Shown piece by piece: positions 17,251-25,851 of a stretch of DNA of 64,000 bases. The stretch is from the NCBI RefSeq assembly GCF_900112405.1, contig NZ_FOLI01000001.1:372001-436000 (forward strand), in the 5' to 3' direction. The DNA comes from Fructobacillus durionis. Lineage in GTDB: Bacteria > Bacillota > Bacilli > Lactobacillales > Lactobacillaceae. The position numbers and the translations under genes were made by a program. Positions within the stretch are counted from its first letter, which is position 1, and each line of letters starts with the position of its first letter. Below the pieces are notes generated by a model that ran no database searches, had not been told where the DNA came from, and saw nothing but the letters and a program-made list of their open reading frames with translations.

Positions 17251-17467
17251 ATCTAGAAGCTTTTACGGTTGGTTGATGACAAACCGCAACCCCGTTGCTG
17301 CTAATGAAATTCAGCAGTTTGCTAACAATGCTTTTTTGGATGCTTCCTTTCCGAAGCAGTCAATGGATTTCGATGAGATTTCCGAGTATTTGGAAACAAG
17401 TACTTCATATTTAATGTCGATGACGATTTTTGATGAAGCCTGGTCGGAGTACCAGGCTTCTCGTTAG
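17240..17467 (+). CDS. YozE family protein
   Basis: A 75-residue helical protein matching the YozE SAM-like family: SFYGWLMTNRNP at the start, then ASFPKQSMDFDEISEYLE. The family is small, cytoplasmic and without a proven function. It overlaps the ypmS-like gene by 11 bases and precedes rbgA by about 13. A CAGGAGTG ribosome site lies inside the upstream gene. Confidence 0.87.
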   Translation: MPSKSRSFYGWLMTNRNPVAANEIQQFANNAFLDASFPKQSMDFDEISEYLETSTSYLMSMTIFDEAWSEYQASR

Positions 17468-17480
17468 TTAGGAGGAAGTG

Positions 17481-18326
17481 ATGGGACAGAATATTCAATG
17501 GTACCCTGGTCACATGGCCAAGGCCTTTCGTTTGATGCGTGAAAACTTGTCATTAGTTGACATTGTTTTTGAGTTGGTTGATGCGCGAATCCCAATGTCT
17601 TCACGGAATCCTGAAGTTGATAAGCTAATTGAAAAGAAGCCCCGTTTGTTGGTGATGACGAAGGCGGATTTGGCTGACCCAAAAGAAACGGCAGCTTGGA
17701 AAGCCCACTTTGAAAAAAAGGGCTTGGCTGTGGCCGTATTGGACACCCGTGGTCCAAAGACTGCCCAGTATATAACGAAGGCTGCCAAGGATGTTTTGGC
17801 TGATAAGCTTGAAGCACAGGAGGCCAAGGGAATTAAGGACCGTCCAATTCGAGTGATGTTGGCAGGTATTCCAAACGTCGGGAAGTCAACTTTGCTCAAC
17901 CACTTGGTTCAAAAGAACGTGGCGATTACGGCGAACAAGCCAGGGGTAACTAAAAAAGTCGCCTGGTTGAAAACCTCAACCGGACTGCAAATTTTGGATT
18001 CACCAGGTGTCCTTTGGCCAAAGTTCGAAGACCAAAAGATTGGTCAGCGTTTGGCTTTGACAGGGGCGGTGAAGGATACTATCTTTGCTAAGGATGATGC
18101 TGCACTGAACTTGTTAGCATTCTTCCGGGACTACAACCAAAAGGCGATTATCGACCGCTATCATCTCAATGATGATGCCTTTGATTTGTCGGATGTTGAT
18201 TTGCTCCTGGCCATTACTGCTAAACTTGGTTTTAAGGATGACTACGAAAAAGCAGCCATCCGAATGCTAAACGATTTGCGTTCTGGCAAGCTTGGCCGCT
18301 ACACATTGGATCGAGAATATGACTGA
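17481..18326 (+). CDS. rbgA: Ribosome biogenesis GTPase RbgA (YlqF)
   Basis: GTPase needed for late 50S subunit assembly. The G motifs are circularly permuted as in YlqF: TKAD (G4) near residue 60 comes before [12 protein letters not shown] (G1) near residue 130 and DSPGVL (G3) near residue 170. The N-terminal WYPGHMAKA is diagnostic. ATG 17481 is chosen over the GTG three bases earlier because GGAGG (17471-17475) is then properly spaced. The stop overlaps the rnhB start by eight bases, the classic rbgA-rnhB pair. Confidence 0.95.
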   Translation: MGQNIQWYPGHMAKAFRLMRENLSLVDIVFELVDARIPMSSRNPEVDKLIEKKPRLLVMTKADLADPKETAAWKAHFEKKGLAVAVLDTRGPKTAQYITKAAKDVLADKLEAQEAKGIKDRPIRVMLAGIPNVGKSTLLNHLVQKNVAITANKPGVTKKVAWLKTSTGLQILDSPGVLWPKFEDQKIGQRLALTGAVKDTIFAKDDAALNLLAFFRDYNQKAIIDRYHLNDDAFDLSDVDLLLAITAKLGFKDDYEKAAIRMLNDLRSGKLGRYTLDREYD

Positions 18327-19086
18327 GACCATTGCAACAATTAAAGCGGCTTTGAAAGAAGCGACCTTCGATGATGCCCGTTTAGCGGAATGGCGATTGG
18401 ACGAGCGTGCGGGTGTTCAAGCAGCCTTGAAGTCCTTTGACCGTCGTATCGAAAAAGCGGCTAAGCAGAAGGCAGACTTCATGACTCGCTTTGCCTTTGA
18501 GTCCGAGCTCTGGGAGCAGGGTTATCAGGCCATTGCCGGAATCGATGAAGTGGGTCGTGGTCCATTGGCTGGTCCGGTGGTAGCGGCTTCGGTGGTTTTG
18601 CCGGCTGACTTTGATGCATACGGTGTCATTGATTCTAAGCAGCTATCCGAAAAGGTTCGTGACGATCTCGTCCAGTATATTAAGGATGAAGCCATTGCCT
18701 ATGGTATTGGAATCGTGCCGGCCGAACGAATTGATGAGATTAACATCTATGAGGCTAGCCGTGAAGCGATGAAGGAAGCAGTTTTGGCTATGAAAGTACC
18801 TGCTGACTATCTTCTAATCGATGCCATGGTAGTGGATTTGCCAATCCCCCAAACGAAATTGATTAAGGGCGATGCCCGTTCGAATTCAATTGGGGCAGCC
18901 TCGATTTTAGCTAAGGTGACCCGTGATGCTATCATGGTTGCCTATGATAAGGAATATCCTGGCTACGACTTTGCCAGTAACGATGGCTATGGGACGAAGA
19001 AGCACTTGGAAGGGCTGGCTAAGCTCGGTCCGTGTCCAATCCATCGTAGGTCCTTTGCGCCCGTTAAAAAATTACTTTCTGAATAA
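18319..19086 (+). CDS. rnhB: Ribonuclease HII
   Basis: Cuts RNA in RNA-DNA hybrids, including single ribonucleotides in DNA. The catalytic core is visible as GIDEVGRGPLAGPVVAA, DSKQLSEKVRDDL, LLIDAMVVDLP and GDARSNSIGAASILAKVTRD, then GYGTKKHLEGL and CPIHRRSFAPV. I start at ATG 18319, which overlaps the end of rbgA, giving 255 residues; a longer start would lie deep inside rbgA. It is the last gene before a terminator, so it closes the cca-to-rnhB operon. Confidence 0.96.
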   Translation: MTETIATIKAALKEATFDDARLAEWRLDERAGVQAALKSFDRRIEKAAKQKADFMTRFAFESELWEQGYQAIAGIDEVGRGPLAGPVVAASVVLPADFDAYGVIDSKQLSEKVRDDLVQYIKDEAIAYGIGIVPAERIDEINIYEASREAMKEAVLAMKVPADYLLIDAMVVDLPIPQTKLIKGDARSNSIGAASILAKVTRDAIMVAYDKEYPGYDFASNDGYGTKKHLEGLAKLGPCPIHRRSFAPVKKLLSE

Positions 19087-19107
19087 AACCGCTCAGGCGG
19101 TTTTTTA
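19085..19107 (+). terminator. Terminator after rnhB
   Basis: AACCGC (19087-19092) pairs with GCGGTT (19097-19102) around TCAG and runs into six T. Confidence 0.8.
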
Positions 19108-19126
19108 ATTTGTTTCTAATTTAGTC

Positions 19127-19170
19127 TTGTTGTAAAAGATACTGAACAGTATAATAAAGAAAAGTTCAGT
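19127..19170 (+). promoter_or_regulatory. trmK promoter with a dyad around the -10 box
   Basis: TTGTTG (19127-19132), 17 bp and TATAAT (19150-19155). A perfect 7-bp inverted repeat, ACTGAAC (19141-19147) and GTTCAGT (19164-19170), brackets the -10 box and looks like a possible operator. The binding protein is unknown. Confidence 0.5.
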
Positions 19171-19196
19171 CGAATTATTTTGAAGGAGTGTCGTTC

Positions 19197-19886
19197 ATGC
19201 CCCAAGTAAAGTTGAGTCCCCGCTTAGAAGCGGTTGCGAATTTGGTGGACGCAAAAAAACGAGTTGCCGATATTGGCTCCGACCACGCCTATCTAGCCAC
19301 TTACCTGGTTGAGCAGGGAAAAGTCGCCCAGGCCATCGTTGGTGAAGTAGCGTTCGGCCCCTTAGATAACGCGAAGCACACAGTCGCCACACAGGGGTTA
19401 GGTTCCCAAATTGACTGCCGCTTGGCTGATGGCTTAGCTGCCGTTTCAAAAGAAGACGGGGTTGAGACCGTTGTTATTGCGGGTATGGGTGGCTTGCTCA
19501 TTAAGAAGATTTTGAACGACCAGAAGCAATTAGGGCCCTTTAGCCAGTTGGTTCTGCAACCCAATACTGATCAGGACGCGGTGCGCGCCTGGTTAGTCGA
19601 GAACGGGTATGCCATCGTCAAAGAGCAAATGGTCGAAGAAGGGGAGCACCGCTACGAAATTATTGTGGCCGAACCCGGAAAACAGACTTTGTCAGCCGAT
19701 GACCTCACTTTTGGCCCATTCTTGCGTAAGGAACAAGGCCATATTTTCTTACAAAAGTGGCAGCACGAGCAGAAACGTTTACAGTTGGTACTGGACCGCT
19801 TGAAGGAAGCTGGACAAGTGGATAATCCCAAGTACCATCAGGTATCAGAGAAGGTTAAGAAGATTCAGGAGGTGCTTTCAGCATGA
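19197..19886 (+). CDS. trmK: tRNA (adenine(22)-N1)-methyltransferase TrmK
   Basis: SAM-dependent Rossmann-fold methyltransferase that makes m1A22 in tRNA. The SAM-binding motif VADIGSDHAYLATYL is near residue 25, and VIAGMGGLLIKKIL near residue 95 is the family's second signature. The start is ATG 19197, because GAAGGAG (19182-19188) is then eight bases upstream; a GTG nine bases earlier overlaps that site. The stop overlaps the next start by four bases (ATGA). Confidence 0.92.
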   Translation: MPQVKLSPRLEAVANLVDAKKRVADIGSDHAYLATYLVEQGKVAQAIVGEVAFGPLDNAKHTVATQGLGSQIDCRLADGLAAVSKEDGVETVVIAGMGGLLIKKILNDQKQLGPFSQLVLQPNTDQDAVRAWLVENGYAIVKEQMVEEGEHRYEIIVAEPGKQTLSADDLTFGPFLRKEQGHIFLQKWQHEQKRLQLVLDRLKEAGQVDNPKYHQVSEKVKKIQEVLSA

Positions 19887-20674
19887 TTTTAGCTGCTGAT
19901 TTGATTAAAAAAATTGAAGCTTTTGCACCAAAAGAGTTAGCTGAGAAGGGTGACCCAACTGGCTTGCAAATTGGTGACCCCAAGCAGGCCATCCACCGGG
20001 TGATGACGGTCTTGGACGTTCGTCCGGAAACAGTGGCAGAAGCCATTGAAAAGAAGGTAGATTTCATTTGGGCCCACCATGAACCACTGTTCTTCCCGGC
20101 GAAGAACCTGGACCTTTCAAACCCACAAAACAAGATGTATGCCGATTTGATTAAACACAACATTGTGGTCTACTCATCCCATACGAACTTGGATGCTGCC
20201 GAAGGCGGTTTGAACGACTGGCTCTGCCAAGCCTTTGATATTCAGAATGCGAAGCCATTGGTTGCCGAAGAGGGTAATGAGAAGACTGGCCTTGGCCGAG
20301 TGGGCTCTTTGCCGACACCGATGAAGATGGCCGATTATGCTAAACGAGTTAAGGCTGCCTGTGGCGTTGCCGCGGTCCGTCTCATTGCGAATAATCCGGA
20401 CCAAGAGGTGCAGAAGATTGCTGTGCTCGGTGGTGACGGTGGTAAGTTCTGGAAAATGGCGCAAGCTGCCGGAGCTGACCTATACATTACGGCTGATTTG
20501 TACTACCACGTCGGTCACGATGTCTTAGCAGAAGACTTTGCCGTGCTCGACCCTGACCACCACATGGAAGCCTTGGCTAAACAGCCGATGGCCGACAAGG
20601 TGCAGGAATGGTTTGCTGGTGAACTGGAATCCCTTGTTAGTGAAGTAAATACTGATCCATATCGTTATTTGTAG
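19883..20674 (+). CDS. Nif3-like dinuclear metal-centre protein (YqfO)
   Basis: NIF3 family protein with a probable two-metal site, usually beside trmK in Firmicutes. Metal-ligand motifs are visible: AHHEPLFF near residue 55, [16 protein letters not shown] near 97, and the late [12 protein letters not shown]. The 263 residues correspond to the short form, without the extra PII-like insert of about 370-residue YqfO. A strong AGGAGGTG ribosome site lies within trmK. The family has been linked to GTP cyclohydrolase-like activity, but function is uncertain. Confidence 0.9.
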   Translation: MILAADLIKKIEAFAPKELAEKGDPTGLQIGDPKQAIHRVMTVLDVRPETVAEAIEKKVDFIWAHHEPLFFPAKNLDLSNPQNKMYADLIKHNIVVYSSHTNLDAAEGGLNDWLCQAFDIQNAKPLVAEEGNEKTGLGRVGSLPTPMKMADYAKRVKAACGVAAVRLIANNPDQEVQKIAVLGGDGGKFWKMAQAAGADLYITADLYYHVGHDVLAEDFAVLDPDHHMEALAKQPMADKVQEWFAGELESLVSEVNTDPYRYL

Positions 20675-20684
20675 GAGGTTTATA

Positions 20685-21920
20685 ATGTCAACAAAATACC
20701 CAGAATTAATTAACCGCTTTATGCGCTTTGTCAAAGTCAACACACGTTCAAACGAAGAGTCTGAAACGACGCCTTCTGATCCAAAGGAAGTTGCTTTCTT
20801 GAAGGACCTTTCAGAAGAACTCCGTTCACTCGGTTTGTCTGACGTTCAAACAATGCCAGATGGCTACGTTTTTGCGAAGATGCCAGCCAACATTGATGAT
20901 GCTGATGTACCAACGATTGGTTTTATTTCCCACGTTGATACGGCTGACTTCAACTCTGAAAACATTCAGCCACAAGAAGTGAAGAACTATGATGGTCAAT
21001 CAGTTATCAAGTTGGGTGACTCTGGATTTACTTTGGATCCAAAGGATTTTCCAAATTTGAAAAACTACAAGGGTCACGATTTGATTACAACTGACGGCCG
21101 TACCTTGTTAGGTGCCGATGACAAGGCGGGGGTTGCTGAAATTTTTGCCTTGATTGACTACTTGAATGCACACCCTGAAGTTAAGCATGGGGCGCTTTCA
21201 TTCGCCTTTGGACCAGATGAAGAAATTGGTCGTGGTGCTAATAACTTTGAAGTTAAAGCTTTTGGTGCCGACTTCGCCTACACGGTTGATGGTGGACCAC
21301 TCGGTGAATTGGAATGGGAAACTTTCAACGCTGCTGGTGCAAAAATTTCAATTACGGGTCGTAACGTTCACCCTGGAACGGCTAAGGATACCATGGTCAA
21401 CGCTTTGCAATTGGCCATCGATTTGCACAATGCCTTGCCAGCCGATGAACGTCCAGAAAAGACGGAAGGCCGTGAAGGATTCTTCCACTTGTACGCTTTG
21501 AATGGTACGCCAGACGAAGCTTCAATGGGCTACATTATTCGTGATCACGATCGAGAAGCCTTTGAGGCGAAGAAGAACCTTTTGATTGTGGCCGCTGACG
21601 AATTGAACGCCCAATTCGAAAGCCCACGTATCAAAGTAGACGTACAAGACCAGTACTACAACATGGGTGACGTATTGAAGGACAAGCAGGAATCAGTTGT
21701 ACTAGCTGAATCTGCTATGAAGGCCTTGAACATCGAGCCAAAGATTGAAGCCGTTCGTGGTGGTACGGATGGTTCGAAGATTACCTTCCTTGGACTACCA
21801 ACGCCAAACCTCTTTGCGGGTGGTGAGAACATGCACGGTCGTTTTGAATACGTTTCAAAGCAGGTCATGGAACAGGCAACGGACGTTTTGCTTGAAATTG
21901 TTCAGGAAGCAGCTAAGTAA
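20685..21920 (+). CDS. pepT: Peptidase T (tripeptide aminopeptidase)
   Basis: Cytoplasmic zinc exopeptidase of the M20 family that removes the N-terminal residue from tripeptides, part of peptide use in lactic acid bacteria. The metal and catalytic motifs are present: SHVDTADF near residue 83, GADDKAG near 145, [12 protein letters not shown] near 178, [14 protein letters not shown], and [13 protein letters not shown] near the end. Length, 411 residues, is standard. TAGGAGGT precedes the ATG, ten bases after the Nif3-like gene, and a long terminator follows. Confidence 0.95.
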   Translation: MSTKYPELINRFMRFVKVNTRSNEESETTPSDPKEVAFLKDLSEELRSLGLSDVQTMPDGYVFAKMPANIDDADVPTIGFISHVDTADFNSENIQPQEVKNYDGQSVIKLGDSGFTLDPKDFPNLKNYKGHDLITTDGRTLLGADDKAGVAEIFALIDYLNAHPEVKHGALSFAFGPDEEIGRGANNFEVKAFGADFAYTVDGGPLGELEWETFNAAGAKISITGRNVHPGTAKDTMVNALQLAIDLHNALPADERPEKTEGREGFFHLYALNGTPDEASMGYIIRDHDREAFEAKKNLLIVAADELNAQFESPRIKVDVQDQYYNMGDVLKDKQESVVLAESAMKALNIEPKIEAVRGGTDGSKITFLGLPTPNLFAGGENMHGRFEYVSKQVMEQATDVLLEIVQEAAK

Positions 21921-21930
21921 ATCAGAATAG

Positions 21931-21975
21931 AAAAAGGACTTTTTGAAGCGAAATGCCTCAAAAAGTCCTTTTTAA
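21931..21975. terminator. Bidirectional terminator, pepT / DUF2929 gene
   Basis: A perfect 16-bp stem (21931-21946 with 21958-21973) has A and T runs built into the arms. It separates two convergent genes. Confidence 0.85.
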
Positions 21976-21987
21976 TTCTTTTAAATT

Positions 21988-22170
21988 TTACTGAGCGGTC
22001 TGGCTGTCCTTTGAAAGGGCAGGGACAACGACAACAGCCAGTTCTCCAATGATAACAGTTACTAGTGCTGACATTGCTGGGTTAAAAGTGACACTCGTCA
22101 TTTGACCAACGAGGTAGCCGAGAATTAATCCGAAGAATGCTGACCAGATTGCGGTAACGATATAGCGCAT
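21988..22170 (-). CDS. Small membrane protein, DUF2929 (YjzD-like)
   Basis: A 60-residue protein with two hydrophobic segments (MRYIVTAIWSAFFGLILGYL and a second around residues 30-50) and a polar tail. The start pattern MRYIVT..W resembles the DUF2929 family of small Firmicutes membrane proteins. I start at the ATG ending at 22170, because GGTGG lies eight bases upstream; a longer start is not supported. It sits divergently from dnaE. Function is unknown. Confidence 0.72.
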   Translation of the reverse strand: MRYIVTAIWSAFFGLILGYLVGQMTSVTFNPAMSALVTVIIGELAVVVVPALSKDSQTAQ

Positions 22171-22324
22171 TTTTTCACCACCTTTTTTATTTAATGCCAA
22201 TCTTACGCCTATTTTAGAATTGGTCAAGCAACAGAAACGAATTTTCGTCTAGGAAAAGTCGAGTCAGGGTGGTAGATGCCAGTAAACTTCACGGTTTTTT
22301 AAAGATATGAGAACAAATTTTCGG

Positions 22325-22330
22325 TATAAT
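22325..22330 (+). promoter_or_regulatory. -10 box of dnaE
   Basis: A perfect TATAAT lies 34 bp before the ATG at 22364; the -35 region is poor. Confidence 0.5.
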
Positions 22331-22363
22331 AAAAGCAAGAATTGTCACGTTTGGGAGGCCTCT

Positions 22364-25300
22364 ATGTACGCACCATTACAAGTGAAAAGTGCTTATTCGC
22401 TCTTACAGAGCCCAAGTAGCATTCAACAAATCGTGGATACGGCCAAGGCCCGTGGCTACCAAGCAGTGTCATTAGCTGAACAGAACGTGATGTACTCTTT
22501 TGTTGACTTTTACAAGGAGGCCCGGGCGAAGGACTTAAAGCCTGTCTTTTCATTGCAGTTGATGGTGAATGGCTTAGTGAATTTGGCAACGGCCTTTCCG
22601 CTCTTGCTAACGGCTTACGAACAAAATGGGTATCAAAACCTGATTGAACTATCTTCTAAGAAGATGACTCTTGAAGACGATGAGCCGATGACTTTGGCCA
22701 TGTTGGCTGACCATTTGGATGGGCTGGCATTGACTCTAACGCCCGAGTCAGAACTTGGCCAGTTAATTTCAACCAATGATCCATCGACGAAGAATTACTT
22801 AGAAAATCTTCTGAAACTGATTGGACAGCCGGGTAAGTTCTACTTAGGTATTTCGCCTAGTCTGTCCTTCGTCCAGCAAAAAGCACTCGCAACCTATGCT
22901 GGCGAAAACAATCTACCTTTAATTGCCTGGGACCGGGTTGATTACTTAAATCCGGAAGATACCTTTACAACCCAGGTTCTACGAGCTGTGAATGCTGGAA
23001 CGGTGCTCGAAAACCTAGGACCACTTTCCCATGAAAAGGGTGCCTTTTACTTGAAGGACCAGGCGGAACTTGCCCAGTCGTATCAGCAAAGCCTTGAATT
23101 GAAGAGGGCTTACGAAAATAACGAGGCCTTGATTGATTCCGTTGACGTGGCCCTGAATTTTAAAAAGCCGGCATTGCCCGTCTATCAGCAAGACACCGGT
23201 CTCTCGTCGGCCGATTTCTTGAAGAGCCTCGCTCAAGCTGGCCTGAAACGTCGTTTGACTTTGGCTGGTATTCAAGAGGTGCAGCCCTATGTGGAACGTT
23301 TAGAAGGGGAACTGTCCGTTATTATCGACCTGGGTTTTGCCGATTACTTCCTCATCGTCTGGGATATCTTAAAGTTTGCCCGTGACCACAGTGTTCAAAC
23401 AGGTGCAGGCCGTGGTTCAGCCGCTGGCTCCCTTGTTGCGTACTGCCTTGGTATCACAAACGTTGATCCACTCCAAGCCGGTTTGCTTTTTGAACGTTTC
23501 TTGAACCCTGAACGTGCTCAGATGCCCGATATTGATATTGATTGGCCAGATGACCGACGGGATGAACTGTTGGCCTACCTACACGATAAGTACGGACAGG
23601 CTGACTTCGCCCAGATTATTACCTTTGGTACCTTGGCTGCAAAGCAGGTACTTCGTGACGTCGGCCGTGTCTTTGGTCTAGATGCCAAAGAGCAGAAGAA
23701 GCTGACGGACACGATTCCGGCTGGTAAGAACGGTCGAAAAGTCAGCCTAGATGAAACCTTGGCAGACCCTAAGAACCGTTTGGAACCAGCAGTTTCAAAG
23801 TACGAGTTTGGAAAGCTGCTTTTGCAGACGGCTCGTAAGATGGAAAACTTACCCCGTAATTATTCCACCCACGCGGCCGGTGTTGTTTTGTCTGACAGTC
23901 CATTGACGGAAACCTTGCCCGTTCAGCGCGGCAATGACGGTTATTTGATGACTCAACTGCCAAAGGGACCGGTTGAAGAACTAGGGCTATTGAAGATTGA
24001 TGTGTTGGGTCTAACGACTTTGAAGATTTTGGCAAAGGGGATTGAGCTGGCGCGTCCGGTTCTCGGGGACGACTTTGATATCAAAAAGATTTCCTTCGAG
24101 GATCAGGATACACTGGCGCTCTTTGCGGCCGGACAAACAAATGGTGTCTTCCAGTTTGAATCCCCCGGGATGCAGCGGATGTTGCGACGACTCAAGATTG
24201 ACCGTTTTGCTTTAATTACGGCCTCGACGGCCCTTTACCGTCCAGGACCAAGTCAGCACATTGAAACCTTTATCAAGCGACGGTTGGGCCAGGAACAGGT
24301 ACCCAAGTCCGACCCAGTTGTTGATCGGATTTTAGCGGAGACCTACGGAATTCTGGTTTACCAGGAGCAGGTCATGCAGGTGGCGGAAGCCTATGCCGGC
24401 TTCACACTGGCTCAAGCGGATTTCCTACGGGCAGCCATGTCGAAGAAAAAAGTCCAGCAGATGAAGCAGGCCAAAGAGGCCTTTTTGAAGGGGGCCCTTG
24501 AAAACGGTCACAGCCAGCAAGAAGCGGAACAACTCTTTGACTATATTGACCAATTTGCCAATTACGGATTTAACAAGTCTCACGCTGTGGCCTATTCTGA
24601 ACTGTCCTTCTCCTTAGCTTATTTGAAGGCACACGCGCCTTTGGCCTTTTATACGGCCTTGTTGAATGCCCACCAGGGTGGGGCAGCGAAGGCACAGGGG
24701 TATTTGCAAGAGGCTAAGCGCCGCGGTGTCAAAGTCTTGGGACCGGATGTGAATCAATCCGAGGCGGACTGGTCAATTGAAGACGGCGCCTTACGGATGG
24801 GCTTGGGCAATATCTCAGGCCTTCCAACGCCATTCATTACCGATTTGATAGGCGCGCGCAGTCAGATAGGGGAGTTCAAGACAATTCAGTCCTTTGTCCT
24901 GGCTTTGCCGGACAAGTGGCGGAAAGAAAAGGTCTTGGGCTTGCTAACCTATGCGGGTGCGTTGGACCGTTTTGGCTATAACCGTGCTGAGTTAATTGAG
25001 AACATGGACGACTTGCTGACGGCGGCAGCCTTTGGTGAACAGGTTTTGAAGGAAACGAAGATGCGTCAGGTGCCAGACTTTGGACTGGTGGAACGCTTGC
25101 AAAAGGAAAAGGAAGTGCTGGGCTTTAATTTGTCGGGCCATCCAACTGAAGCTTTCCAAGCCGATTACGATGCTGGTAAAGTCAGAAGCATTGCGGACCT
25201 GGCTGAAAATCAGCAGGTTTCGATTTACGGCTTGATTAAGCAGGTCAAAGTCATTAAGACCAAGAAGGGGGACCAAATGGCCTTCCTTTCTGTATCCGAT

Positions 25301-25756
25301 ATGACTGGTTCTGTTGACGTGACCGTCTTTCCAAAGACTTATGAGCGTTTAGCTGACCAGTTAAAGATCGGACGGGTTTTCCAGATTTCCGGTAAGACGG
25401 AATTGCGTCAGGGGCTCTCTTTGATTGCCAACCGTTTGGTAGAAGTGAATCCAAATGAGGGCAACAATCAACGACAGCAGGCGCAATTAACAGAAGCTAG
25501 TTCGAAGCAAGAAAGGTCGGAGGGGATTTGGTTCCTCCGTTTAACTGATGAAAAGTCTGAGGTTGAGCAGAAGGCGGCCATCTGGGAATTGATGAAAAAA
25601 TACCCAGGTCCGAACTTAGTGACCCTTTATTGGCCAGCTACGAAAAAAAGGCAGAATTTGCCAATTCAGTTTGGATTGGCAGGCAAAACGACTGTTATGG
25701 CGCCTTTGCAAGAGCTATTGGGTGAAAAAAATGTCGTTTTTAAACAAAAAGCTTAG
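22364..25756 (+). CDS. dnaE: DNA polymerase III subunit alpha, DnaE type
   Basis: C-family replicative polymerase, the second polymerase beside PolC in Firmicutes. The catalytic aspartates lie in PDIDIDWPDDRR (Asp389, 391 and 393), after GAGRGSAAGSLVAYCLG. An OB-fold is seen near residues 950-1030 (VSIYGLIKQVKVIKTKKGD onward). The N-terminal PHP domain is degenerate: the usual HVHSEYSLLDG reads QVKSAYSLLQS and the TDH motif is replaced by LAEQN, so its metal site is lost. Start ATG 22364 follows GGGAGGCC and gives 1130 residues. Confidence 0.96.
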   Translation: MYAPLQVKSAYSLLQSPSSIQQIVDTAKARGYQAVSLAEQNVMYSFVDFYKEARAKDLKPVFSLQLMVNGLVNLATAFPLLLTAYEQNGYQNLIELSSKKMTLEDDEPMTLAMLADHLDGLALTLTPESELGQLISTNDPSTKNYLENLLKLIGQPGKFYLGISPSLSFVQQKALATYAGENNLPLIAWDRVDYLNPEDTFTTQVLRAVNAGTVLENLGPLSHEKGAFYLKDQAELAQSYQQSLELKRAYENNEALIDSVDVALNFKKPALPVYQQDTGLSSADFLKSLAQAGLKRRLTLAGIQEVQPYVERLEGELSVIIDLGFADYFLIVWDILKFARDHSVQTGAGRGSAAGSLVAYCLGITNVDPLQAGLLFERFLNPERAQMPDIDIDWPDDRRDELLAYLHDKYGQADFAQIITFGTLAAKQVLRDVGRVFGLDAKEQKKLTDTIPAGKNGRKVSLDETLADPKNRLEPAVSKYEFGKLLLQTARKMENLPRNYSTHAAGVVLSDSPLTETLPVQRGNDGYLMTQLPKGPVEELGLLKIDVLGLTTLKILAKGIELARPVLGDDFDIKKISFEDQDTLALFAAGQTNGVFQFESPGMQRMLRRLKIDRFALITASTALYRPGPSQHIETFIKRRLGQEQVPKSDPVVDRILAETYGILVYQEQVMQVAEAYAGFTLAQADFLRAAMSKKKVQQMKQAKEAFLKGALENGHSQQEAEQLFDYIDQFANYGFNKSHAVAYSELSFSLAYLKAHAPLAFYTALLNAHQGGAAKAQGYLQEAKRRGVKVLGPDVNQSEADWSIEDGALRMGLGNISGLPTPFITDLIGARSQIGEFKTIQSFVLALPDKWRKEKVLGLLTYAGALDRFGYNRAELIENMDDLLTAAAFGEQVLKETKMRQVPDFGLVERLQKEKEVLGFNLSGHPTEAFQADYDAGKVRSIADLAENQQVSIYGLIKQVKVIKTKKGDQMAFLSVSDMTGSVDVTVFPKTYERLADQLKIGRVFQISGKTELRQGLSLIANRLVEVNPNEGNNQRQQAQLTEASSKQERSEGIWFLRLTDEKSEVEQKAAIWELMKKYPGPNLVTLYWPATKKRQNLPIQFGLAGKTTVMAPLQELLGEKNVVFKQKA

Positions 25757-25764
25757 ATTCTAGC

Positions 25765-25794
25765 TTGTGAATTTACTGCCTTGTGTATTACAAT
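25765..25794 (+). promoter_or_regulatory. Promoter of pyk
   Basis: TTGTGA (25765-25770), 18 bp and TACAAT (25789-25794). It gives pyk its own transcript with a leader of about 50 bases. Confidence 0.6.
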
Positions 25795-25851
25795 GTCTTT
25801 AGGAAGTTGTTTGAAGCAACTCACCAAGATATCAAAGGAGCAGATTTACCC

